A DNA stretch of 64,000 nucleotides from Chloroflexota bacterium (GTDB lineage: Bacteria > Chloroflexota > Anaerolineae > Anaerolineales > UBA4823), in the NCBI GenBank assembly GCA_029557965.1, contig JAKQIM010000025.1:34163-98162 (forward strand), read 5' to 3'. The notes under the pieces are model-generated. The model saw nothing but the letters and a program-made list of their open reading frames with translations, was not told where the DNA came from and made no database searches. How positions within the stretch are numbered: position 1 is the stretch's first letter; each line of letters opens with the position of its first letter. Below, piece after piece: positions 9,177-17,553 of this stretch. The translations under genes were made by a program, and so were the position numbers.

Positions 9177-11660
9177 ATGGAAATTGGTACCGTACAACAA
9201 GTTGATATTGACGAACAAATGCGAACCGCCTACCTCGATTACGCCATGAGCGTGATCGTGGCGCGCGCCTTGCCAGATGCCCGGGATGGGTTGAAGCCGG
9301 TGCACCGCCGTATCTTATATGCCATGCACGATATGGGTATTCGGGCTAACTCGTCTTATAAAAAGTCAGCTCGTATTGTGGGTGAGGTGCTGGGTAAATA
9401 CCACCCGCACGGTGATGCGGCTGTGTATGAAACGATGGCCCGCCTGGCCCAAGACTTTTCGATGCGCTATATGCTGGTTGATGGGCAGGGGAACTTTGGC
9501 TCGATTGATGGCGACGCCCCGGCGGCGATGCGTTATACCGAAGCGCGTCTATCGGTGATGGCAGAAGAGATTTTGGCCGACATTGACCAGAACACGGTTA
9601 ACTTTTTGGATAACTTCGACGGCTCGCTGAAAGAGCCCGAAGTGCTGCCTGCTCGTTTGCCCAACCTGCTCCTCAACGGGTCTTCGGGGATTGCCGTGGG
9701 CATGGCAACCACCATCCCGCCGCATAACCTGGGTGAACTGTCGGCGGCGATCAGCTTTTTGATCGATCATTATGAGCAGGTTGACGATATCCCTACGGAA
9801 GATCTGCTCCGCTTCGTACCCGGGCCAGATTTTCCAACTGGCGGGGTGATTGTAGGCAGTGATGGCATTCGCCAGGCCTACAGCACTGGGCATGGACGGA
9901 TTGTGCTGCGCGGCCAGGCCCATATCGAAGAGATGAATGGCAACCGTCACCGCATTGTGGTGACAGAGATCCCTTACCAGCTTAATAAATCCAGCTTGAT
10001 TGAGCGTATTGCTGAACTGGTACGTGAAGAGAAGCTGCCCGATATCTCAGACTTGCGCGACGAATCTGACCGGCGTGGGATGAGCATTATTATCGAACTG
10101 CGGCGCGGTGCACAGCCCAAGAAGGTCTTGAACCAGTTATACAAATTCACTCCCTTGCAATCCACTTATGGTGTGCAGTTGTTGGCCCTGGTTGAGGGTG
10201 AGCCGAGGCTGCTATCGCTCAAGCGGGCCTTGCAAGTCTATATCGAGCACCGCCGCCAGGTGATCACGCGCCGGTCGCAGTTTGAGTTAGATAAAGCCCG
10301 CGCCCGCGCCCACATCTTGTTGGGTTTGCTCACCGCGTTGGCCAATTTGGATGCTGTGATCCAGACCATTCGCGAATCGCCCGATGCAGATGTGGCTAAG
10401 ACGCGCCTGATGGAGCGTTTCGGCTTGAGTGAAGTGCAGTCTCAGGCCATCCTGGATATGCAGCTTCGCCGCCTGGCCGCCCTGGAGCGACAGAAGATTG
10501 AGGATGAACAGCGCCAACTATTGGAGCGCATCGCTTACCTGGAAGAACTGCTGGCCCAGCCGCGCAAGATCTTGGACCTGATCAAGACTGACCTGGCTGA
10601 ACTGGCCCAGAAGTACAATGACCCTCGCCGTACGCACATCGCTACAGACGCCCGCGAGGATTTGCGCGAAGAAGACCTTGTGGCCGACCAGGCCGTCTTG
10701 GTCAGCATTACCCAGCGCGGCTATGTCAAGCGCGTGGCGGCACAGCGTTTCAAGGCCCAGAGCCGCGGCGGGCGTGGGGTGACGGGCCATGCCACCAAAG
10801 AAGAAGATGAGGTTTTGTTCCTTTTCCCTGCCCGAACGCTGGACACGATCCTATTCTTCTCAGATCGCGGCAAGGTATATTCTGAAAAGGCCTACCAGAT
10901 CCCAGATGCCGATCGCAACGCGCGTGGCATACCAATCGTCAATGTGCTTTCGCTGGACGCTGGCGAAACGATCACCGCCGCGCTGCCCATCCCTGATTTT
11001 GTGGCGGCAGAATACCTGACCATGGCCACCCGTAGTGGCAGGGTCAAACGGGTGGAATTATGCGAGTTAAGCTCGGTGCGCCCATCGGGTTTGATGGCCA
11101 TTACGCTTGAAGAAGGCGACCAGTTAGGCTGGGTGCGCCTGACCCATGGGGATGATGAGATCATCTTGGTGACCGAGCAAGGGCAGGCGCTGCGCTTTTC
11201 TGAGGCCAATGTACGCCCGATGGGGCGCGCTGCCAGCGGCGTGAACGGCATCAGCCTGGCGAAGGGGGATTACGTAGCCAGCATGGAAGTGGTGGAGCCA
11301 GACGGGGACCTGTTGTTGGTGACCCGGCGTGGATTTGGCAAACGCGTCCCGCTAGCTGAGTATCCACCCAAGGGGCGGGCTACCGGCGGCGTGGTGACGA
11401 TCGACCAGAAGGCTTTGGCGTCTGTCGGTGTGATCTCGGCGGCACGGGTGGTGCAGGGCGACCGCGAAGGCGCCCCAGGGGATGACCTGACGTTGATTTC
11501 AGCCAATGGCGTGGTTTTCCGAACCCGGGTTGAGAGCATCCGGCGGGCTGGGCGCAGTGCGCGCGGTGTCGCGATCATGGCTTTAGAGGCTGGCGACGAG
11601 GTGGTTTCTTTGGCTCGCATCGTGGCGGCAGACCTAAAACGGGTGGGGGCAAGTGAGTAA
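9177..11660 (+). CDS. gyrA: DNA gyrase subunit A
   Basis: Breakage-reunion subunit of DNA gyrase, 827 aa, normal length. The catalytic tyrosine is in [11 protein letters not shown] and the quinolone region reads [17 protein letters not shown]. The C-terminal beta-pinwheel carries the GyrA box QSRGGRG (near residue 523), which separates gyrase from topoisomerase IV. At the position equal to E. coli Ser83 there is alanine, and at Asp87 there is glutamate. The ATG at 9177 has GAGGG just upstream. gyrB is not in this window. The gene stands alone between two terminators. Confidence 0.97.
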   Translation: MEIGTVQQVDIDEQMRTAYLDYAMSVIVARALPDARDGLKPVHRRILYAMHDMGIRANSSYKKSARIVGEVLGKYHPHGDAAVYETMARLAQDFSMRYMLVDGQGNFGSIDGDAPAAMRYTEARLSVMAEEILADIDQNTVNFLDNFDGSLKEPEVLPARLPNLLLNGSSGIAVGMATTIPPHNLGELSAAISFLIDHYEQVDDIPTEDLLRFVPGPDFPTGGVIVGSDGIRQAYSTGHGRIVLRGQAHIEEMNGNRHRIVVTEIPYQLNKSSLIERIAELVREEKLPDISDLRDESDRRGMSIIIELRRGAQPKKVLNQLYKFTPLQSTYGVQLLALVEGEPRLLSLKRALQVYIEHRRQVITRRSQFELDKARARAHILLGLLTALANLDAVIQTIRESPDADVAKTRLMERFGLSEVQSQAILDMQLRRLAALERQKIEDEQRQLLERIAYLEELLAQPRKILDLIKTDLAELAQKYNDPRRTHIATDAREDLREEDLVADQAVLVSITQRGYVKRVAAQRFKAQSRGGRGVTGHATKEEDEVLFLFPARTLDTILFFSDRGKVYSEKAYQIPDADRNARGIPIVNVLSLDAGETITAALPIPDFVAAEYLTMATRSGRVKRVELCELSSVRPSGLMAITLEEGDQLGWVRLTHGDDEIILVTEQGQALRFSEANVRPMGRAASGVNGISLAKGDYVASMEVVEPDGDLLLVTRRGFGKRVPLAEYPPKGRATGGVVTIDQKALASVGVISAARVVQGDREGAPGDDLTLISANGVVFRTRVESIRRAGRSARGVAIMALEAGDEVVSLARIVAADLKRVGASE

Positions 11661-11668
11661 TAGAAAAA

Positions 11669-11712
11669 GAATCAGGAGCGAGCACCTGCAGACAGGCGCT
11701 CGCTCCTGATTC
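11669..11712. terminator. Bidirectional terminator after gyrA
   Basis: 15-bp perfect stem (11669-11683 with 11698-11712, GAATCAGGAGCGAGC and its complement) between gyrA and the convergent small membrane protein gene. An A run precedes it. Confidence 0.8.
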
Positions 11713-11728
11713 TACTAGGACTTGTGTT

Positions 11729-11986
11729 TTACATTACTGGGACGATTTTCTCGGTAACCAGCAAGCAGAAGGCGCTCAAGATACAAGCCATCATCAATAG
11801 AATGACGGCGATGATAAACCGCTGCGGGGCAGTCATGCCAAGGATCTTGCTTTGAGGCTGGGCATCCGCGAAGCCATCATCATAATCGGCACCCCCCAGG
11901 TCCATGGAAGCTTTCCCTTCTTTTGCGTCTTCATCGTCAAAGAAGGACATTTCTTCAGACTGTTGTCGCATATCATCAAAAGACAT
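11729..11986 (-). CDS. Small single-span membrane protein of unknown function
   Basis: 85 aa, not assigned to a family. The first 45 residues are acidic and Met/Asp/Gln-rich (MSFDDMRQQSEEMSFFDDED); residues 55-78 form one hydrophobic helix (FIIAVILLMMACILSAFCLL) and the tail is short. It is expected to have an acidic cytoplasmic N-terminus. It is real rather than a shadow: AGGAGAG precedes the ATG, and it lies 9 bp after the birA stop in the same direction, so it is the last gene of that operon. Confidence 0.7.
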   Translation of the reverse strand: MSFDDMRQQSEEMSFFDDEDAKEGKASMDLGGADYDDGFADAQPQSKILGMTAPQRFIIAVILLMMACILSAFCLLVTEKIVPVM

Positions 11987-11995
11987 GATTCTCTC

Positions 11996-12808
11996 CTATT
12001 CCCCGGCTGTTTGTGCTAAATCGCCAGCCAGGCGTAACTCGCCCACGTTTACGATAATTTCTTTGTCCTGCCGGTTTTTCAACCGTAATGCACCATCAAG
12101 TGTCAGACCTAACACCAGGCCTTCGATCATTGCTCCGCTGCCATCACCAGGGGCCAGTAACACCCACTGGTTGCGGTAAGCCAGGGCATTTTCCCAGGCC
12201 GACATAAAACTTGGGCTGCCCAAGCGCGGCCGCCAATCGATCATGGCTTTCAACACCGCATGCAGCAGTTCCAGGCGGTCTGGCACGCTTCCCAGGCCTG
12301 CCGCCACGCATGTGGCGGGATAATTCAATACCTCTGTGCCCAAGAAAGCGGTTGCAACGTTTATGCCAATTCCCAGCACCAGGGCAGTGGGCTGGGCGCC
12401 GTTCCACTGCGTTTCAGCCAGCACCCCGGCCAATTTGCGCCTAGATACCAGCACGTCGTTCGGCCATTTCACCTGGGCATCCAATCCATACTCGGTGAAG
12501 AGGGCCTGGCAAACAGCCAATGCCCCCAGGGCTGTGGCGCGGGCCAAGTAAGGCAGCTCGGCAGGGCGGGGGCGCAAGATCAAGCTGAAAGCCAGGGCAG
12601 ATCCTGGCGGGGTGATCCATCGCCTACCGGTCCGGCCGCGCCCGGCGGTTTGCTCGTCAGCCACCACCAACGCCCAATCTGGAGCGCCGTGCTCGGCCCA
12701 GGTGATCGCTTCGTCATTCGTAGAGCCGGTCGCCTGGTAAAACCGCACGGCAGGCAGGTGCAAGTCAGCCAGTTCTGTTGCTAAAGTGCGGGCATTTAAG
12801 TCTTTCAT
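11996..12808 (-). CDS. birA: Biotin--[acetyl-CoA carboxylase] ligase
   Basis: Activates biotin with ATP and attaches it to the biotin carrier protein. The protein is 270 aa. The ligase signature GRGRTGRRW is at about residues 56-64, with further conserved segments VKWPNDVLVSRRKLAGVLAE and LVLGIGINV, and a small C-terminal SH3-like domain. There is no N-terminal helix-turn-helix, so this is the monofunctional (group I) type that does not act as the biotin repressor. No clear Shine-Dalgarno site was seen. It is followed by the small membrane protein gene. Confidence 0.93.
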   Translation of the reverse strand: MKDLNARTLATELADLHLPAVRFYQATGSTNDEAITWAEHGAPDWALVVADEQTAGRGRTGRRWITPPGSALAFSLILRPRPAELPYLARATALGALAVCQALFTEYGLDAQVKWPNDVLVSRRKLAGVLAETQWNGAQPTALVLGIGINVATAFLGTEVLNYPATCVAAGLGSVPDRLELLHAVLKAMIDWRPRLGSPSFMSAWENALAYRNQWVLLAPGDGSGAMIEGLVLGLTLDGALRLKNRQDKEIIVNVGELRLAGDLAQTAGE

Positions 12809-12917
12809 GCTAGATACAATGCTTAATTCTACCTCAAGTTGGCTAAACCCGCTTTAAAAATGCCGCTTAAAACAATCTCTATCTGGCCTTCTTGTTTTGA
12901 CCGGCTAGAAAAACCTC

Positions 12918-12960
12918 AAAAACGGGTGTGATGCAGGGCTTTTGCATCACACCCGTTTTT
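12918..12960 (-). terminator. Terminator hairpin after DedA (family with 4023-4068)
   Basis: 18-bp perfect stem (12918-12935 with 12943-12960) closed by a 7-nt loop and bounded by A and T runs. It shares the outer 13 bp AAAACGGGTGTGA/TCACACCCGTTTT with the hairpin at 4023-4068. Confidence 0.85.
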
Positions 12961-12988
12961 GGGCTCTCTAGGTATTCTGTTGTAAAGA

Positions 12989-13636
12989 TTATTTGCGAGC
13001 GCGTTCTTTGAAGTACTCAACCACAGCCGGCAAGACAGAAATGAGAACAATGGCGATCACTACGAACTCAAAGTGCTTCTGTACAAATGGCAGGTTGCCA
13101 AAGAAAAAACCTAAGAACAAGAAGGTCGCCACCCAGGCCAGGCCGCCGATGATATTGTAAGAGATGAATTTCTTATATGTCATGGCGCCAACGCCCGCCA
13201 CAAACGGGGCAAAGGTGCGCACGATGGGCACAAAGCGGGCCAGGATGATGGTTTTTCCGCCGTGTTTTTCGTAAAAAGCATGGGTTTTGTCAAGGTACTC
13301 TTTCTTGAGCACCTTCTTGAGCAAGGGTATTTCGCCGCTGAAGGCGCGCGGCCCCAGTGTATGCCCAATCCAATAGTTGGCGGTATCGCCCAAGAAGGCT
13401 GCCGCAAAAAGCAGCACGAAAAGCAGACCTACCTCCATGTAGCCCATGGCTGCAAAGGTGCCCGCTGCAAAGATGAGCGAATCTCCAGGCAAGAAGGGGG
13501 TGACCACCAGACCGGTTTCCATGAAGATAACGATGAATAACAGCAAGTAGGTCCAAACGCCGTAATCGCGAATGATATCGCCCAGGTATTCATCAATGTG
13601 CAAGAAGATGTCGACGAGTTGTAAGATAAAGTCCAT
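12989..13636 (-). CDS. DedA-family (SNARE-associated) membrane protein
   Basis: Integral membrane protein of 215 aa with the VTT/DedA domain. Some members translocate undecaprenyl phosphate or other lipids and affect membrane potential. Family-typical segments are present: FMETGLVVTPFLPGDSLIFAAG, the GDTANYWIGHTLGPRAF segment, and the re-entrant loop ILARFVPIVRTFAPFVAGVGAM. There are four to five hydrophobic spans. It starts 7 bp after the stop of the PrsW-like gene, in one operon, and is followed by the 12918 terminator. Confidence 0.92.
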   Translation of the reverse strand: MDFILQLVDIFLHIDEYLGDIIRDYGVWTYLLLFIVIFMETGLVVTPFLPGDSLIFAAGTFAAMGYMEVGLLFVLLFAAAFLGDTANYWIGHTLGPRAFSGEIPLLKKVLKKEYLDKTHAFYEKHGGKTIILARFVPIVRTFAPFVAGVGAMTYKKFISYNIIGGLAWVATFLFLGFFFGNLPFVQKHFEFVVIAIVLISVLPAVVEYFKERARK

Positions 13637-13643
13637 AAGATTG

Positions 13644-15059
13644 TTAACGTGAGTCCTCTGATTGATTGGTATCGTTGTCAGCCAGCAGAGTAGGCAGCTC
13701 GCTTTGGATAGGGGCCTTGGCCGCCTCAGCTACAGGCTCAGACAGGGCTGCTGCCTCGTCCAAGGCGGCTGGCTCAATGGTGGAGGCGGGTTGGGGGGCC
13801 GGCAGGCCGCGGCGTAAGTAGCGGTTGAAGGCAATATATGCTGCCCCATTGGCCAACACCATGAATACCAGGCCTACGATCGCCACAGACCCCAATGTGT
13901 GAAAAGCATCTGGAAGGACCAGGGGCTCGGGGAGCTGCATGGTCCCTACGCTTAAGATTGCCATCCCATTCCATAACCCGTGCAGGGTGATGGCTAAGCC
14001 GTATGTGAGCCCCAGGCGTAGGTAGCGTCTTTCGTTCCAGGCAGATACCAACGCCCAACCGGTCAGGCCCGTGGTCAGCATATGCAACAGCGCCGTAGCA
14101 ATGCGCACGGTGACCAGGGCGCTCCATCCCTCGCCGCCCATGCTGGCATTGCCCAGATTCTCAAACAGTGCAAAGCCGGCGCCGCTTAACACCCCCCCCG
14201 CAAAGCCCTCGGCAGGCGTCAAGCCGCGCTTTGCCAGGAACCATAGGCCAATGGGTTTGAAGATTTCTTCGATCAGTGGCACGATACCAGCAACCATCAG
14301 CAAAGCTGCCAGCCATGTGCCCGGGCGCATGAGGTAAGGCCCGAGGATGCGCAAGATGGTTTCTTCATTGGGCGGCGCATATTGCAAGCGCTCTGCCAGT
14401 TCTGTGATTTCGGCTGCCAGAGTTGGTTGGCTGGTGACCCAAACTGCCCACAGGATGATCGCCACGACAAAGACACTCAGCTCAATGACCAGGATCAGCG
14501 AGGGTCCAATGACCAGCCCTGAAGCAAAAAGCCCCCAGGAGCGTTGGAAAGAATGGTGTGGCAGGCCCCGCAAGCCTAAGAGCACCAGCCACAGCACCGG
14601 GATGCCAATGGCAAGCATATGCAGGGGCGCCAGCAGCCATCCCAGCCGGTCATTGCGTGAAACAAAGCTGCCAAGCAGCAGGGCCAATGCTAACAGGATG
14701 AAGCAGACGATAGTAACGGTAGCCCAAGAGCGGCCATTTACCAACGAAACCTTGGATAGCAAACCGGTCTTGGGGGATTTTCCCAAACCAAACAGGCGCC
14801 GGGTGGCATACCAGGCGGATGGCAGAAGCAGTGCGCCGCACATCCCCAGCCCAGCCGCCAGCAAGAACGACTGCGTGGTGAGCGAATTGGGTGTGGCAGG
14901 CTGGAATAGCTGCGCCAGGCCGACCACCAGGCATACCAGGGCCGCCAGCAGCAGCATGGCTGAAGTCAACAGGCTTAAGATCATCTGGGCAGCGGAAGGC
15001 CAGTGGAATGCAGATGTAGCCGAGGATTGGATTGGGGAAGTAGAAGGTATTGTTTGCAT
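13644..15059 (-). CDS. PrsW-like intramembrane protease
   Basis: Polytopic membrane protein, about 471 aa, with around ten hydrophobic segments and a hydrophilic C-terminal tail rich in Ala, Glu and Pro. The PrsW motifs are all visible in the second half: PLIEEIFKP (metal-binding glutamates), GFALFENLGN, a conserved His in ALLHMLTTGLTGWAL, and LHGLWNGMAIL. PrsW proteins cleave membrane-bound anti-sigma factors or related substrates; the substrate here is unknown. A longer frame exists, but it would run through the terminator hairpin at 15072-15107, so I use the ATG at 15059. No good ribosome site is visible there, so the start remains uncertain. Confidence 0.8.
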   Translation of the reverse strand: MQTIPSTSPIQSSATSAFHWPSAAQMILSLLTSAMLLLAALVCLVVGLAQLFQPATPNSLTTQSFLLAAGLGMCGALLLPSAWYATRRLFGLGKSPKTGLLSKVSLVNGRSWATVTIVCFILLALALLLGSFVSRNDRLGWLLAPLHMLAIGIPVLWLVLLGLRGLPHHSFQRSWGLFASGLVIGPSLILVIELSVFVVAIILWAVWVTSQPTLAAEITELAERLQYAPPNEETILRILGPYLMRPGTWLAALLMVAGIVPLIEEIFKPIGLWFLAKRGLTPAEGFAGGVLSGAGFALFENLGNASMGGEGWSALVTVRIATALLHMLTTGLTGWALVSAWNERRYLRLGLTYGLAITLHGLWNGMAILSVGTMQLPEPLVLPDAFHTLGSVAIVGLVFMVLANGAAYIAFNRYLRRGLPAPQPASTIEPAALDEAAALSEPVAEAAKAPIQSELPTLLADNDTNQSEDSR

Positions 15060-15071
15060 GGCTTTTGTGTG

Positions 15072-15107
15072 AGGCGCGTGGACTGGGATTGCCAGTTCCA
15101 CGCGCCT
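15072..15107 (-). terminator. Terminator of the DsbA-cyclophilin gene
   Basis: 11-nt arms (15072-15082 and 15097-15107, AGGCGCGTGGA and complement) with an inner CTGG/CCAG pair. It lies just past the stop of the DsbA-cyclophilin gene at 15132. A T run after it is weak. Confidence 0.65.
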
Positions 15108-15131
15108 TATGAACACCTCAGTGGTTTGGTA

Positions 15132-16448
15132 CTACTTGATTTCGATGCTGATGTTGATGATCTCGTCACCTGGCGGCAGGTCGGCATTCTGGGATGGATC
15201 GCGCGGGGTCAGGCTTGCCAGGACATCCATGCCTTCGATCACTTCACCAAAGATGGTGTAGTTGCCATCCAGGTTGGGAGCCGCGGCGTATGTAATGAAG
15301 AATTGACTGCCGTTGGTATCGGGGCCGGCATTGGCCATACCCAACAGGCCGGGTCGATCATACTTCAAATCAGCCATCACCTCGTTCTCGAAAGCGTAGC
15401 CAGGGCCGCCAAAACCGGTGCCGGTTGGGTCGCCGGCCTGGGCAATAAAGCCGGGGAGTACCCGATGGAAGGTAACCCCATCATACCAGCCGCTTTGGGC
15501 CAGGAAGATGAAGTTGTTGACTGCCAAGGGGGCTGTTTCGGGGAACAATCTGATCACCACATCGCCCTTGGCTGTGTGCAGGGTGGCAATGTACTCGTGC
15601 TCCGCATCGATGGTCATCGGTGGGCACTGCGTGAATTGGCGTTCCTCCAGCAGTGTGAGCTTGACCACTGCTGCAATGTTGAAGTAATCCATTGAGACAT
15701 TGGTCGGCCAGGAATTGCCGTTGATCAAGATGAATGGCGTACCGGGTATGCCAATCTCTGTGCCGAAATCCCAACCGCCCTGGGCAAAGTCAATTAACTC
15801 CTGGCTTTGCAGGTCGGTATTGAACTGCTCAACATCCAGCTCAAGCGCTTGGGCCTCGCTCGCCAACCACGCTTCAAACTCGGCAACCGATAGGCCAGCC
15901 CATTCCGACTGCCTGGCAAAGAGAATATCGTGCATTTCCCAGAACTTGCCCTGGTTGCCGGCCGCCTCAGCGCCACGCGTTGCCAGAGAGGCTTTATCGT
16001 GGAAAGGCGACTCGGGGGTGCCGATCAGAGGAAAGTGACGATAGACAAAACGAACATCATTAGGAAATTCTTCGATGAGTCGCTCCATCACGGGAGCGAT
16101 AACTGCGCAGTATGGTCATTGGAAGTCGCTGTATTCGATGATCGTGACCTTGGCGTCTGCGGCTCCCTTGGTCCAATCCGCTTCGCCAACCGGCGGAAAG
16201 ATGGATTGTTCGGTAGGGCCGGGAGTGGGCTGGCGGGATACTACGGTGCAGCCCGAGCTCGGTTCAGATACTGCGCCTGCAGTGGGCACGCTGCGCGTGG
16301 CAGTGGCAACCGCGGGCTCGGTGTTGGCAGGTTTGCTTGTGGGCGCCTGCGCGGCGGGTGCCTGTGCCGTGGGTGCCTGTGTAGCCCCCCCATTACAAGC
16401 ACTGACCAATATGGTCAGCAGTAGCAAAGGAAAGATTAGCTTTCGCAT
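15132..16448 (-). CDS. DsbA-like / cyclophilin lipoprotein, probable selenoprotein (UGA = Sec111)
   Basis: One frame of 438 codons broken only by a TGA at 16116-16118. The start at 16448 follows AAAGGAG. Order: lipobox ILVSAC (Cys18), Ala/Thr/Pro linker, DsbA-type thioredoxin fold (about 98-275), and cyclophilin-type peptidyl-prolyl isomerase (about 285-438; FHRVLPGFIAQAGD, GSQFFITYAAAPNLDG). The redox motif reads YSDFQ-(UGA)-PYC, with UGA exactly where the paralogue at 32927 has the first Cys of CSAC; the second cysteine (114) and the cis-Pro loop IPGTPF are intact. A 7-bp stem-loop begins 16 nt after the UGA. I infer a UxxC selenoprotein that handles thiols and proline isomerisation of exported proteins. 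The alternative is a single TGC/TGT-to-TGA nonsense change or a base error. No sel genes are in the window. Confidence 0.8.
16080..16099 (-). promoter_or_regulatory. Candidate bacterial SECIS element
   Basis: Read on the minus strand, the 16 nt after the UGA lead into TCGCTCC (16099-16093), loop CGTGAT, and GGAGCGA (16086-16080): a perfect 7-bp stem with a 6-nt loop. The apical loop starts 23 nt after the UGA and has G as its second base. Both agree with the published bacterial SECIS consensus as I know it (G in the first two loop positions; 16-37 nt spacing). The element lies inside the coding region, as bacterial SECIS elements do. Confidence 0.65.
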
Positions 16449-16560
16449 TTTTTGCTCCTTTGAAGGATATGCAGGCAATTTTACCAGTTAAAGGAATATT
16501 TCGGGTGCTATCGCAATAGATTCACGCCAGCTTAATCTTTATAGTAAAATGGGCAGAGTT

Positions 16561-17541
16561 ATGAACCGGAATGATTTGCTGCGTTTGAAGTTGATGGTCG
16601 TGTTGGCCTTGTTCGTGCCGGCCCTGGTGAGTTGTACGCCAGGCGCTGCGCCCGCGGTTGAACCCACCCCGGTGCAGGCTGCAACCCAAACGCCAACCCT
16701 GGTTGTTCCTACCCAGGTGACTGCCACACCAACGGCAGCCCTAACCGCCACGCCTACCACAGCCCCGTCTTCATCGCCCACGCCTGTACAGCCCTCTGCA
16801 ACCCCCACTGAGGCAGCGCCCGGCTGCCTGAACTTGCCTGGGGTGGTGGAGATACACAGCCTTGAAACGACTCTTTTGCCTGATCCTCTGGAGTTCCGTG
16901 TTTACCTGCCGCCGTGTTACCAAGAGCAGGCGGGCCAGTCCTACCCGGTGCTCTACCTGATCCATGGGCAGAGCTTTACCGATGACCAATGGGAGCGTTT
17001 GGGCGCCGGCACCACGGCTGATGAGCTGATCGCCGCCGGAGAACTGCCGCCCTTCTTGATCGTCATGCCACGCGATCGGAGCTGGCAAGAGCCGACGTTT
17101 GATAATTTTGGCCGTGTGATCGTAGAAGAGCTGCTGCCATGGGTCGATGCGCATTACCGCACCCGGGCCTTCCCCTCTTACCGGGCGGTGGGCGGGCTGT
17201 CGCGCGGCGGCGGATGGGCAGTGCACCTGGGCCTGGGCTATTGGCCTCTATTTGGGTCTGTGGGGGTACACAGCGGCTTTGCCTTTCAAAGCGATGCCAA
17301 CAGTGGCGGCGTCAGGCGTTGGCTGAGCAGCATCCCGCCTGAGCTGATGCCGCGCATTTACATGGATGTGGGTGATAATGACCGCCCAGAGATCGCCCAG
17401 GCGGCAGCCTGGTTGGAACGCTTGTTGACCGAATATGGCCTGGCACACGAGTGGCATATGTTCAGCGGCTACCATGAAGAGGAATACTGGCAGGCGCACG
17501 TGGAGGACTATTTGCGCTGGTATGCCGCCCCCTGGAAATGA
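16561..17541 (+). CDS. Esterase D-like alpha/beta-hydrolase lipoprotein
   Basis: Secreted lipid-anchored hydrolase of the enterochelin-esterase/esterase D type, 326 aa from this start. Signal and lipobox PALVSC (about Cys23), then a Thr/Pro/Ala linker of roughly 70 residues, then the catalytic domain. The domain has YLPPCYQEQ, the oxyanion-side YPVLYLIHGQSFTDD, the nucleophile elbow GGLSRGGG (Ser), and a late GYHEEEYW segment that supplies the His. The natural ester is unknown. Another ATG lies at 16549, 3 nt after a TATAGT box; I prefer 16561 because GGGCAGAG precedes it, but either could serve. It is followed 12 bp later by gatCA. Confidence 0.82.
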   Translation: MNRNDLLRLKLMVVLALFVPALVSCTPGAAPAVEPTPVQAATQTPTLVVPTQVTATPTAALTATPTTAPSSSPTPVQPSATPTEAAPGCLNLPGVVEIHSLETTLLPDPLEFRVYLPPCYQEQAGQSYPVLYLIHGQSFTDDQWERLGAGTTADELIAAGELPPFLIVMPRDRSWQEPTFDNFGRVIVEELLPWVDAHYRTRAFPSYRAVGGLSRGGGWAVHLGLGYWPLFGSVGVHSGFAFQSDANSGGVRRWLSSIPPELMPRIYMDVGDNDRPEIAQAAAWLERLLTEYGLAHEWHMFSGYHEEEYWQAHVEDYLRWYAAPWK

Positions 17542-17547
17542 TATAAT
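17542..17547 (+). promoter_or_regulatory. Extended -10 box of gatCA, probably leaderless
   Basis: TATAAT preceded by TGA (extended -10, TGnTATAAT) directly at the esterase stop. Only six bases separate it from the ATG at 17554, and no Shine-Dalgarno site is present, so the mRNA would start at or next to the ATG. Confidence 0.6.
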
Positions 17548-17553
17548 CCTCGC

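Noticed and set aside
15132..16448. Reading the DsbA-cyclophilin region as two genes or as a pseudogene
   Set aside because: Both parts share one frame, the break is a single UGA at a redox Cys position, the second part has no ribosome site or signal of its own, and a SECIS-like stem-loop follows. A nonsense change stays possible and is stated in the entry.
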